In this document: in pieces, positions 1 through 6,866 of the stretch
Layout: each line of letters opens with the position of its first letter
How positions within the stretch are numbered: the first letter of the stretch is position 1
Assembly: GCA_937893945.1 (NCBI GenBank)
Contig: CALCTA010000021.1
Coordinates: 1 to 10,701 of the forward strand
Source: an uncultured Clostridia bacterium
Lineage (GTDB): Bacteria; Bacillota; Clostridia; Oscillospirales; CAG-272
Length of the DNA stretch: 10,701 bases
Direction of reading: 5' to 3'
The notes under the pieces: generated by a model
Seen by the model: only the letters and a program-made list of their open reading frames with translations
Database searches by the model: none
What the model was told of the DNA's origin: nothing
Program-made: the position numbers and the translations under genes

Positions 1-637
1 GAAGAACGCCGTGGGGGATCTTTGCGCCGAGCTTAGAAAATTTGCCGGGAGCCTTGAGGAATTCGACTACCTCTTCCAGCTCTGCTTTCTCCTCGTCAGC
101 ACCCGCAACGTCAGAGAAGAGAACTTTATTTTTATCGTTCTGGGGAGTTTTTACTCTTGCCTTGCCGAAGGAGTTTATCTTTCCCGCGCCACCTGCCGAG
201 TTTGCCGCATTTCTCATAGCAAAGTAGAGAATTACGAGGACGATTATGACTATAAGATAAGGCAGGAAGGCAACCCACCAAGGAAATACCGCTTCAGGCT
301 CAATGTCGTAGGACTTGAGGTTCTGATTGCTCTTATAATATTCAGAGCAGTCCTCAACGAAGAGTCCGAGGCTCTGAAGCTGATATCCTATAGTTTTCGT
401 CTCGCCGCTTGTGAGCACGTTTCCGTCCGCGTCAACGCTGTAGATCTTCATTTCAATATAGAAGTCGTCATCTACTACAAATTCCGCTACTCTATCATTC
501 TTGAAATAATCTACTATCTGACTGTAGGTTACCTTCTCTTCGGAATTCTGATTGAACATAAACGAAAGAGCAAGGATCACCGCAGCGAAGAGAATAATAT
601 AGAATATTATAATTTTTAAATTGCTGTTTTTCTTCAT
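1..637 (-). CDS. ftsH: ATP-dependent zinc metalloprotease FtsH, N-terminal part (cut by window edge)
   Basis: FtsH is a membrane-anchored hexameric AAA+ protease that extracts and degrades misassembled membrane proteins and some soluble regulators. Only the first 212 residues lie in the window. They show a Lys-rich start, a first membrane segment (about residues 8-28), an extracytoplasmic domain (about 29-116), a second membrane segment (about 119-141) and the opening of the AAA domain. The family signature VLFSDVAGADEEKAELEEVV sits at about 172-191, followed by EFLKAPGKF and LGAKIPHGVL. The window ends immediately before the expected Walker A loop, so ATPase and HExxH protease motifs cannot be checked. 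The ATG at 635-637 has a strong GGAGGG at 643-648 with 5-nt spacing. It is 21 nt downstream of hpt. tilS-hpt-ftsH is a standing cluster in Firmicutes. The reading is open to the edge with no frameshift. Confidence 0.96.
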   Translation of the reverse strand, partial: MKKNSNLKIIIFYIILFAAVILALSFMFNQNSEEKVTYSQIVDYFKNDRVAEFVVDDDFYIEMKIYSVDADGNVLTSGETKTIGYQLQSLGLFVEDCSEYYKSNQNLKSYDIEPEAVFPWWVAFLPYLIVIIVLVILYFAMRNAANSAGGAGKINSFGKARVKTPQNDKNKVLFSDVAGADEEKAELEEVVEFLKAPGKFSKLGAKIPHGVL

Positions 638-658
638 TGGATCCCTCCGGGAATTTGT

Positions 659-1207
659 TTATTTGCTGTAAACTTCAGGCTTGAGAACACCGACGTAGGG
701 GAGATTTCTGTATTTCTCGTCATAGTCAAGTCCAAATCCTACCACGAACTTGTCGGGAATGACAGTACCGATGTAGTCAGGAACGAACTCGACAGTTCTT
801 CTGTCAGGCTTATCAAGAAGTGCGCAGGTCTTAACGCTTGCCGCACCTCTTTCCTTGAGATAACGAACAAGATGCGAAAGTGTCTTTCCGCTGTCTACGA
901 TATCCTCGATTATCAGGAAGTCAACGTCCGCCATATCATCGCGCTTTATGTCGAGGTGGATATTGATAATTCCCGAGGAAACTGTCTGAGCGCCGTAGGA
1001 GGAGACCTTCATAAACTCTACTTCCATAGGCAGAGCTATTCTCTTCATAAGCTCGCAGGTGAACATAAGAGAACCCTTAAGAATGCAGATAAGTACCAGC
1101 TTTTTAGGGGAATCCTTGTAGTCTCTGGTTATTTCTGCCGCTATTCTGTCTGTTATCTTTGCGATCTCTTCCTCTGTAACGAGTATGCTTTCAATGTCGT
1201 TTCTCAT
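659..1207 (-). CDS. hpt: Hypoxanthine (guanine) phosphoribosyltransferase
   Basis: This cytoplasmic purine-salvage enzyme joins hypoxanthine or guanine to PRPP to give IMP or GMP. The 182-residue length is normal for the bacterial family. The PRPP loop is IIEDIVDSGKTL at 99-110, with the catalytic acid expected at D105. The flexible active-site loop SSYG is at 69-72. The purine-contacting segment PDKFVVGFGLDYDEKYRNLP is at 151-170, with K153 the expected base-binding lysine. The ATG has AGGAAAGG at 1217-1224 with 9-nt spacing. The gene follows tilS by 40 nt and precedes ftsH by 21 nt. In Bacillus and relatives the neighbouring TilS and HprT proteins have been reported to act together on ftsH expression. 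That partnership is family knowledge, not something visible here. Every key residue is present. Confidence 0.97.
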   Translation of the reverse strand: MRNDIESILVTEEEIAKITDRIAAEITRDYKDSPKKLVLICILKGSLMFTCELMKRIALPMEVEFMKVSSYGAQTVSSGIINIHLDIKRDDMADVDFLIIEDIVDSGKTLSHLVRYLKERGAASVKTCALLDKPDRRTVEFVPDYIGTVIPDKFVVGFGLDYDEKYRNLPYVGVLKPEVYSK

Positions 1208-1247
1208 TTTTTTTAGCCTTTCCTGTTTTCACAACTGTGATACTTTT

Positions 1248-2621
1248 TTAGTATAAATAAAATTGAATAACTGTAGCGTTATTGTTATTTTTTGCCGTCG
1301 CGCCGTCTTTTGTGGCGAGTAGCGGAATTGCAATTATCCCGTCCTCGTCGCAGATGACGGGCAGCCTTGAGCGAAGCTCGAGCGGTATTTTTTTGTCGCA
1401 CATCAGCTTTTTGACGCTTTTGCTCATACCGCCCAGTCTGATCCTGTCGCCTGCGCGTCTTTGCCTTGCTATAAGCGTTCCTCTTATTTTAGCAGAATCA
1501 ATATACAGGATTGTTGACTTTTTGTAAATATTTTTCGCATTTTGTGAATTTCCTATGAAGATTTCCGAGTTTGTTTGTGAAATGAGGTTGCTGCCCTCAA
1601 AAAGCTCGGTCTCATAGTATTCAATTGCTTCTTTTTTCTCTTTTTTTCGCAGACAAAGCCTGCCACCCTCAATGACTCCCTCAAACTCACAGGGGAGCGA
1701 TACCGAGGAATGCGGAACGGCTTTGCGCGCAAGCTCCTTCAAAGCATTCAGATGTGTCTGCTCTAAGGTCTTGCCGCCCGAGATCTCGTCAAAGAGACGG
1801 ATGAGGGCGCGATTTACCACCGAAGCGGGCGAGCCGCTTATCTTCTCGACCTCAACGGCGTAGCCGTCGCGAAGCTCCTCGACGAACCACCCTGCCATAC
1901 TTTCAAGGCAGAGAGAATCCTCGCGCAGATTTTCGCAGGTCCTTTGAGCGTTTCTCACCGCTCCCGAATTTATCTCCTGCATAATAGGGATTATCTTGGC
2001 GCGGATGAGATTTCTCGTGTAATCCGTATCGGTATTGGTACTGTCGGTAACGAATGAGAGCGAATTTTTCTCGCAATATTCAAGTATCTCGCTCTTTTCC
2101 ATAGAGAGAATGGGTCTGATGACCACACCGCCCTCTGTGGGACGGGAATCCGGTATGCCGCACATACCGCCAAGTCCCGAGCCGCGCGCGATATTGAAAA
2201 TGAGTGTTTCAAGATTATCGTTGGCGTTGTGAGCGGTTGCGAGTATCCTTATGTTTTGCTCGCGCATTATTTTTGCAAAGTAGTCGTATCTGACACGCCT
2301 TGCGGCAGTCTCAATACTCTCGCCGCTCTGCTTCGCGATAGAAGGCAGGTCGGCGTGAAGCACGAAAAGCTCAATTCCAAGCTTTTCTGCAAAGGCTCTA
2401 CAGAAGTTCTCGTCTCTGTCGGCTTCTTCTCCGCGTATCCCGTGGTTTATATGCGCCGCGCAGAGCCGACATCCGCTTTGCTTTGAATAGCGCCAAAGGA
2501 TATGGAGAAGGGCAGTGGAGTCAGCGCCGCCCGAAAATCCAACGAGGATAGCCTCGTTACCGTCAAGCCCTGATAGCAGAGAAGGCTGCTTGAAGCCGAC
2601 GGGAAGATCAACGTTTGGCAC
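1248..2621 (-). CDS. tilS: tRNA(Ile)-lysidine synthase
   Basis: TilS uses ATP and lysine to convert C34 of the CAU-anticodon tRNA-Ile into lysidine, switching both decoding (AUG to AUA) and charging (Met to Ile). The protein is 457 residues, usual for the long form. The N-terminal PP-loop motif SGGADST is at 30-36 and the AAHINHGIRGEEAD segment at 55-68. The conserved TAHNANDNLETLIFN runs from 129 and VTDSTNTDTDYTRNLIR from 191. The C-terminal substrate-recognition domain, with RRAGDRIRLGG...SVKKLMCDKKIP, is at about 388-413. The start is GTG (2619-2621), with GAGGGA at 2628-2633 lying inside the last codons of dnaB. Only 3 nt separate the dnaB stop from this start, which suggests translational coupling. 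The first residues are variable in the family and no in-frame ATG gives a better site. Confidence 0.96.
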   Translation of the reverse strand: MPNVDLPVGFKQPSLLSGLDGNEAILVGFSGGADSTALLHILWRYSKQSGCRLCAAHINHGIRGEEADRDENFCRAFAEKLGIELFVLHADLPSIAKQSGESIETAARRVRYDYFAKIMREQNIRILATAHNANDNLETLIFNIARGSGLGGMCGIPDSRPTEGGVVIRPILSMEKSEILEYCEKNSLSFVTDSTNTDTDYTRNLIRAKIIPIMQEINSGAVRNAQRTCENLREDSLCLESMAGWFVEELRDGYAVEVEKISGSPASVVNRALIRLFDEISGGKTLEQTHLNALKELARKAVPHSSVSLPCEFEGVIEGGRLCLRKKEKKEAIEYYETELFEGSNLISQTNSEIFIGNSQNAKNIYKKSTILYIDSAKIRGTLIARQRRAGDRIRLGGMSKSVKKLMCDKKIPLELRSRLPVICDEDGIIAIPLLATKDGATAKNNNNATVIQFYLY

Positions 2622-2624
2622 GGT

Positions 2625-3959
2625 CTATCCCTCGCTTCTGTTAGCGTCGATCGTAACGAACTTGGTGTACTGACCTATCCAACCGACCTGAATGTTTCCA
2701 AGTGATCCGTGGCGGTTCTTAGCGACGATGACCTCGGCGCGACCGACCTCGTCCTTGGCGTTTTTGTTATCATAATATTCGTCTCTGTAGAGGAAGATAA
2801 CGGTATCCGCGTCCTGCTCGATAGCTCCCGAATCACGAAGGTCGGAAAGCATAGGACGCTTATCTGTACGCGACTCAGGTCCACGGGAGAGCTGAGCACA
2901 GCAGATGACGGGAACGTTAAGCTCCTTAGCCATCAGTTTAAGTCCTCTGGATATATCTCCTACTTCCTGAACTCTGTTTTCAGTACGTCTGTCGCTCTGC
3001 ATCAGCTGCAGATAGTCAACTACGACAAGTCCGAGATTCTGAACTCGGCGAAGCTTTGCCTTCATGCCCGTAACCGTGATGCCCGCGGTGTCGTCGATAA
3101 GTATATTACAGCCCGCAAGCTTAGTCGTGGTAGCGGCAATATCCTGCCAATTCTTATTGTCAAGCTTACCCGTACGAAGCGCGTAGCTGTCTATCATTGC
3201 TTCACTTGAGATTATTCTCGTTACAAGCTGCTCGGCAGACATCTCGAGAGAGAAGATACATACGTTCTTTCCGTTCATCTGAGCGACGTTAGTCGCGATA
3301 TTGAGCGCAAACGAGGTCTTTCCCATACCGGGACGCGCGCCTATGAGCACGAGGTCGGAATTACCCATACCCGCAAGCACGTTATCAATGCCCGAAAAGC
3401 CTGTTTTCGTACCTTGAGAGCCCTCGCCCTCAGTCGCGAGAACGTGAAGATTCTGATAAACGTTTCCGATAACGTCTCTTATATGCTTGAATCCCTTTGT
3501 GTCCTTACCGCTCGCGATGTCGAATATCTTTGTTTCAGCATATTCAACAAGCTCGTCGGCATTGCCCTCCTCGGAGTATGCCTTCTCGGAAATGTCCGAG
3601 CAAGCGCCTATGAGGCTTCTCAAAATGCTCTTCTGCTTTACGATAGTTGCGTAGTCCTTTACGTTGAGAGCGTTCGGAACTGCCTGATAGAGAGAGCGTA
3701 TATAGTCCTCACCGCCGGACTTACTGTATATGCCCTTAGAAACAAGCATATCTATAAGCGTTACGATGTCTATCTCCTTATTTATGAGGAAAAGCTCGTG
3801 CATCGCGGTATATATCTGCGAATGCTCCGAGAGGTGAAAGTCGCCTGCGTTTATTATTTCCGCAACGTCGTTCAGAGCCTCGGGGTCAACGAGGATAGAG
3901 CCGAGGAGCGATTGCTCGGCTATCAATGAAAAGGGAAGCTTTCTCTGGAAATCATCCAT
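2625..3959 (-). CDS. dnaB: Replicative DNA helicase DnaB (DnaC of Bacillus)
   Basis: This is the hexameric 5'-3' helicase that unwinds DNA at the replication fork and recruits primase. The 444-residue protein has the usual two-domain plan. The N-terminal collar domain runs from about 8 to 110 (QSLLGSILVDPEAL, then SGGEDYIRSL). A linker of about 150-180 leads to a RecA-like motor domain. Walker A is GARPGMGKT at 207-215, the SLEM motif is at 237-240, Walker B LVVVDYLQLM is at 311-320, the sensor segment CAQLSRGPESR is at 354-364, and SDLRDSGAIEQDAD follows at 372-385. The arginine-finger region AKNRHG is at 413-418. No intein interrupts these motifs. The ATG at 3957-3959 has GAAAGG at 3971-3976 with a rather long 11-nt spacer. 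It sits between rplI (40 nt upstream) and tilS (3 nt downstream). gdpP-rplI-dnaB is a conserved Firmicutes trio. Confidence 0.98.
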   Translation of the reverse strand: MDDFQRKLPFSLIAEQSLLGSILVDPEALNDVAEIINAGDFHLSEHSQIYTAMHELFLINKEIDIVTLIDMLVSKGIYSKSGGEDYIRSLYQAVPNALNVKDYATIVKQKSILRSLIGACSDISEKAYSEEGNADELVEYAETKIFDIASGKDTKGFKHIRDVIGNVYQNLHVLATEGEGSQGTKTGFSGIDNVLAGMGNSDLVLIGARPGMGKTSFALNIATNVAQMNGKNVCIFSLEMSAEQLVTRIISSEAMIDSYALRTGKLDNKNWQDIAATTTKLAGCNILIDDTAGITVTGMKAKLRRVQNLGLVVVDYLQLMQSDRRTENRVQEVGDISRGLKLMAKELNVPVICCAQLSRGPESRTDKRPMLSDLRDSGAIEQDADTVIFLYRDEYYDNKNAKDEVGRAEVIVAKNRHGSLGNIQVGWIGQYTKFVTIDANRSEG

Positions 3960-3999
3960 TGTTTTTACTGCCTTTCAATGTATTGTGATCGAGTGTTAT

Positions 4000-4452
4000 T
4001 TACTGCTTTTTCGAGGTTACGAATACGTTTATCTTGCCCGAAATATCAGAGTAGAGCTTAACGTCTGCCTTGAATTCACCAAACGACTTGATAGGCTCTG
4101 CAAGTGTTATCTTTCTCTTGTCAATTTCAATGCCGTGCTTTTTCTTAAGCGCCTCGGCGATATCCTTCGCGGTAACCGAGCCGTAAAGCTTCTTGTCAGG
4201 ACCTGCGGCGTACTCAAATACGACAACGATGCTCTCAAGCTTCTTTGCGAGGTCCTTTGCATTCTGCATCTCAACGTCAACCTTGTGCTGCTTTGCGGCT
4301 TCCTTGTTCTTTACGTCGTTGATAGCCTTGGAGTCAGCGGGGATCGCCAGCTTCTTGGGAAAGAGGAAGTTTCTCGCGTATCCGTCGGAAACCTCAACTA
4401 TCTGGTCCTTCTTACCCTGACCCTTTACGTCTGCACATAAAATAACTCTCAT
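4000..4452 (-). CDS. rplI: 50S ribosomal protein L9 (bL9)
   Basis: bL9 binds 23S rRNA near the base of the L1 stalk and projects an elongated second domain from the ribosome; it helps keep reading frame. The 150-residue length matches the family. The N-terminal rRNA-binding domain carries MRVILCADVKGQGKKDQIVE and the signature SDGYARNFLFPKKLAIPA (22-39). A long charged helix (about 40-75) links it to the C-terminal domain, which contains KLYGSVTAKDIAEAL (88-102) and the HGIEIDKRKI segment. The ATG at 4450-4452 has AAGGAG at 4460-4465 with 7-nt spacing, the best-placed site in the left operon and in keeping with high ribosomal-protein output. It lies 26 nt after gdpP and 40 nt before dnaB. Confidence 0.98.
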   Translation of the reverse strand: MRVILCADVKGQGKKDQIVEVSDGYARNFLFPKKLAIPADSKAINDVKNKEAAKQHKVDVEMQNAKDLAKKLESIVVVFEYAAGPDKKLYGSVTAKDIAEALKKKHGIEIDKRKITLAEPIKSFGEFKADVKLYSDISGKINVFVTSKKQ

Positions 4453-4478
4453 AATATATCTCCTTTTGGTCTTATTTC

Positions 4479-6572
4479 TTAAATTTCTTCTTCCGTAAGG
4501 CTCTCAAAATAGTCGTCTATGGCTCTCTTGAGAAGCTCCTCGGCTTCTTTTAAGCTGCTTTCCGTGATCGCCGCGCCTGCCGCGTCAAAATGACCGCCGC
4601 CGCCGATGCGCTCGGTTATGAGCTGAACGTTTATGCTTCCGTCAGAGCGCGCGGAGACGTAAACCGTGTCTCCAATGAGTATAAGCGCGAATGCCGCTCT
4701 TACGTCGCGTACAGAGAGAAGCTTATCCGCAGCCTTTGCGGCAAGCACTCGGTCGCCTGATGCGCCCGTGCCGATAGCGGATGTGATAGCAATAGTATCG
4801 CGGTATATTTTTGCCGCGCTTCCGAACTGTGATTCGGAGAGATAATCCTCAAACGCTTCATCAAAGAAGGTGCGCGCGTATTCTGTGTCAGCGCCCGAAT
4901 TCTTCAGATAGAGCGCCGCGGCAAAGGTACGCATACCTACTGTTCTTGTGAAATGCTTGGTGTCGAGCATAATACCCGACATCATTATATTTGCTTCTTC
5001 CTTGAAGCTTATCTCGGGAGGAAGGACTTCCTCAAGCATCTCTGCGATAAGCTCGCAGGTGGAGGACGCAGAAGGGTCTATATAGGCAAATTCAGGCTCG
5101 TCCTCAAACTCTTCCTTCTTGATGTGGTGGTCAATGATGACCTTCTTGAAGGAATTCTTAGCAAGCTCGGGCGATTCGAGAATAGCCATATTGTTGGCGT
5201 CAACTATTATAAGCAGAGTTTCGGTGTTGTTGTATTCAAGCACGCTTACTCGGTCTATAAAGATATCCTTGTAGTCGGCGAGAAGCATAAGTCTTGAAGT
5301 ACACGCCTTGAAGTTCTCGGAGTTTACGTCTGCCACTATCTTGACATCAATTCCGCTGAACATATTTCTCAGAAGCGTAGCCATACCGATACAAGCACCG
5401 ATGGAGTCAAAGTCGGGGTTGCTGTGTCCCATTACGAGAATATTGGACGAGCCCTCAACGAGAGCGGCAAGCTTGCCGAATATGATCTTTGCCTGTCCTT
5501 TGGTGCGCTTCTGGAAGGTCTTTGTTTTTGCGCCGAAGTAGAAGAGACCCGTGGGTGTTTTTAACACTACCTGATCTCCGCCGCGCTGAAGAGCCATATC
5601 CAAGGATACCATAGCGTTATGCTCTCTCTCCTCAAGCGTCTCTCCAACGGTGGCTATACCCATAGACACCGTAAGCGGAATGTGCGCATCTCCTATCTCT
5701 ATTCGATGGATGTTGCTAAGCACGTTGAATTTATTTTTTATGCATTCCGTGAGCATCTCATGGGTGAAAATGAGAAGGAACTTATTGTTCTCGTATTCGC
5801 GGATGATACCGCCCATCGACGAAGCCCAATCGTCAAGAAGCCTGCCGACCTCTCTGGTCTCGTCCTGGTAGTTAGCCTTTACGTACTGAGCTATCTCCTC
5901 AATGTTGTCGATAACGATGTATCCTACCGCGGTATAGTGATTGCGGTAGCGCAGATTTATCTCGCTGAGCTCGGTTATGTCGATGAAAACAAGCATATAG
6001 TAGTTCTTTCCCTTGGAGGGAAGAGTATAGCATTCTACCTTATATTTGCTCGCTCCGAGCGTAGTTATCTCGGATTCCTTGATGTCGCGGAGAGGGACAC
6101 TCGCGAACATTGTATCGTCGTCGGGAATAAGCTCCTCGGGAGAAGCGCTCTCGGTAAGCTTTTCAAGGTCTATAGTGCATATCTGATGAATGTCGGCATT
6201 GAAAAGAGGGCCCTTAGCGCCCGCGGCACGCGTGAACGCCGCGTTTGAGGTGATAAGTCTGCCGTCCTCATTGATTACCGCATAGGGAATCTTTATTTGA
6301 TTTTTAAAGGTATATATAACGCTCTTGTTTTGTGCCTCTGACGCATCTGATTCAATTCTGTAGAGATTGAGCTTGCGTTTTACCACGAAATATACTATCA
6401 TAGACACCGCCGCGTAGGCAATAATAGTGATAGCCCCGAATATCGCGGGATTGATATCGGTGAATACGCAAAGCGCCGTATCAATAGCGAGAGCGACTAT
6501 AGCCAGAATGATGTATATTCGGGAAGGTATCTCCTCAAGGTGAGTCAGCCAATCAAATTTTTTGTTTTGCAC
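4479..6572 (-). CDS. gdpP: Membrane-bound cyclic-di-AMP phosphodiesterase, GdpP family (DHH/DHHA1)
   Basis: GdpP-type proteins hydrolyse the second messenger c-di-AMP to pApA, controlling potassium and osmolyte balance and cell-wall stress resistance. The 697-residue protein shows the full family plan. Two membrane segments lie at about 18-37 and 44-65. A PAS-like domain spans about 92-200, a degenerate GGDEF domain about 208-345, a DHH domain about 376-540 and a DHHA1 domain about 590-690. Expected metal-binding residues are present: GHSNPDFDSIG (H383, D387, D389), IVDAN (D458), DHH (481-483) and LDTKHF (D537). The DHHA1 motif GGGGHFDAAGA is at 657-667. The GGDEF position reads ENNKF (261-265), so no cyclase activity is expected, as in other GdpP proteins. 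The start is GTG (6570-6572), with AGGAG at 6581-6585 and 8-nt spacing; this start is needed to include the N-terminal charged residues before the first membrane segment. It is the first gene of the leftward operon. Confidence 0.95.
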   Translation of the reverse strand: MQNKKFDWLTHLEEIPSRIYIILAIVALAIDTALCVFTDINPAIFGAITIIAYAAVSMIVYFVVKRKLNLYRIESDASEAQNKSVIYTFKNQIKIPYAVINEDGRLITSNAAFTRAAGAKGPLFNADIHQICTIDLEKLTESASPEELIPDDDTMFASVPLRDIKESEITTLGASKYKVECYTLPSKGKNYYMLVFIDITELSEINLRYRNHYTAVGYIVIDNIEEIAQYVKANYQDETREVGRLLDDWASSMGGIIREYENNKFLLIFTHEMLTECIKNKFNVLSNIHRIEIGDAHIPLTVSMGIATVGETLEEREHNAMVSLDMALQRGGDQVVLKTPTGLFYFGAKTKTFQKRTKGQAKIIFGKLAALVEGSSNILVMGHSNPDFDSIGACIGMATLLRNMFSGIDVKIVADVNSENFKACTSRLMLLADYKDIFIDRVSVLEYNNTETLLIIVDANNMAILESPELAKNSFKKVIIDHHIKKEEFEDEPEFAYIDPSASSTCELIAEMLEEVLPPEISFKEEANIMMSGIMLDTKHFTRTVGMRTFAAALYLKNSGADTEYARTFFDEAFEDYLSESQFGSAAKIYRDTIAITSAIGTGASGDRVLAAKAADKLLSVRDVRAAFALILIGDTVYVSARSDGSINVQLITERIGGGGHFDAAGAAITESSLKEAEELLKRAIDDYFESLTEEEI

Positions 6573-6614
6573 GTTTGAAGCTCCTGTCCTTTCTGTAATA
6601 ATTGCGTATGTATT

Positions 6615-6627
6615 TTCGCATTGCGAA
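6615..6627. repeat. Small inverted repeat in the gdpP leader
   Basis: TTCGCATTGCGAA is a perfect 6-bp inverted repeat around one central base. In RNA it could form a 5-bp stem with a 3-nt loop, about 43 nt upstream of the gdpP start. It stands out as a GC-containing element in AT-rich DNA. It could be a weak hairpin or an operator. No function is shown, and its short length makes chance plausible. Confidence 0.35.
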
Positions 6628-6668
6628 GGTAAAATTCGTATTTTGAGATATAAATATCCTATTATATT

Positions 6669-6697
6669 ATTATATCATATGAACCCCGTTTTGTAAA
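6669..6697 (-). promoter_or_regulatory. Predicted sigma-A-type promoter of the gdpP-rplI-dnaB-tilS-hpt-ftsH operon
   Basis: On the minus strand the -35 box TTTACA (6692-6697, five of six consensus bases) is followed by a 17-bp spacer and a perfect -10 TATAAT (6669-6674). A TG sits one base before the -10, making it an extended -10. The expected start of transcription is near 6662, giving a leader of about 90 nt before the gdpP GTG. The AT-rich DNA upstream could act as an UP element. I see no other comparable promoter within the left operon's short gaps. Confidence 0.8.
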
Positions 6698-6705
6698 CAG
6701 TTATT

Positions 6706-6721
6706 TTGATAAAAATATCAA
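6706..6721. repeat. TTGATA-AAAA-TATCAA inverted repeat between the divergent promoters
   Basis: The two 6-bp arms are perfect and separated by four A's, a layout like a dimeric repressor or activator site. It lies just upstream of both promoters: about 50 bp from the gdpP start site and about 78 bp from the rimP start site. The 11-mer AAAAATATCAA recurs at 6739-6749, 28 bp to the right. The low-complexity surroundings raise the chance of a coincidental match, so binding by a regulator is only a possibility. Confidence 0.3.
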
Positions 6722-6756
6722 TAATAAAATATTTTTAAAAAAATATCAAAAAACTA

Positions 6757-6785
6757 TTGCAAAACATCAAATAGTGTGGTATAAT
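6757..6785 (+). promoter_or_regulatory. Predicted sigma-A-type promoter of the rimP-nusA-ylxR-ylxQ-infB operon
   Basis: The -35 box TTGCAA (6757-6762, five of six consensus bases) is followed by exactly 17 bp and a perfect TATAAT (6780-6785). TGG immediately before the -10 makes it an extended -10. Transcription should start near 6792, giving a leader of about 75 nt that begins almost directly with the hairpin at 6798-6823. A-tracts upstream (6731-6753) could serve as an UP element. Confidence 0.85.
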
Positions 6786-6797
6786 ACTTGCAGTTAT

Positions 6798-6823
6798 GGA
6801 GTGGGCTTGAGAGAGCCCACTCT
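6798..6823 (+). promoter_or_regulatory. Leader hairpin of the rimP-nusA operon
   Basis: GAGTGGGCT (6799-6807) pairs perfectly with AGCCCACTC (6815-6822 with A6814), closing a six-base loop TGAGAG. A further G-U pair is possible at 6798/6823. The 9-10-bp GC-rich stem lies only about 6 nt after the predicted transcription start. What follows (TTAATTGTTAATTT) is U-rich but broken by A and G, so it is not a clean intrinsic terminator. It could be an attenuator sensitive to NusA, a 5' stabilising hairpin or a protein-binding site. The structure is clear; its role is inferred. Confidence 0.75.
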
Positions 6824-6866
6824 TAATTGTTAATTTGGCTTTTTAAAAAGCTTTTTTGGAGGGTGT

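Larger units (their letters stand above)
6573..6866. other. Divergent intergenic control region
   Basis: This 294-bp stretch between the gdpP and rimP starts is the only long gap in the window. It is strongly AT-rich in its centre (about 6698-6756 is almost all A and T). It contains one promoter for each direction, a TTGATA/TATCAA inverted repeat between them, a small TTCGCATTGCGAA repeat in the gdpP leader, and a strong hairpin in the rimP leader. I find no small gene or tRNA in it. Each component is listed separately. Confidence 0.85.

Noticed and set aside
11..619. 202-residue plus-strand frame at the left edge
   Set aside because: The minus strand encodes the FtsH N-terminus with clear membrane segments and the VAGADEEK signature, open to the window edge. 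The plus-strand frame is its complement.
2709..3929. Two plus-strand frames of 166 and 171 residues opposite dnaB
   Set aside because: DnaB motifs are complete on the minus strand; the opposite frames have no recognisable content.
5619..6248. 209-residue plus-strand frame opposite gdpP
   Set aside because: Antisense to the PAS/GGDEF part of GdpP, which is intact and in family; no promoter or domain supports the opposite frame.
6838..6851. 14-bp perfect palindrome GCTTTTTAAAAAGC before the rimP ribosome site
   Set aside because: It is T/A homopolymer tracts bounded by GC, can form only a weak RNA stem and is easily produced by chance in this AT-rich DNA. It is not a terminator, since it precedes the first gene without a strong stem.
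6573..6866. Possible replication origin or DnaA-box cluster in the AT-rich divergent region
   Set aside because: I see no TTATCCACA-type DnaA boxes and no dnaA or dnaN next to it. Promoters explain the AT-richness.
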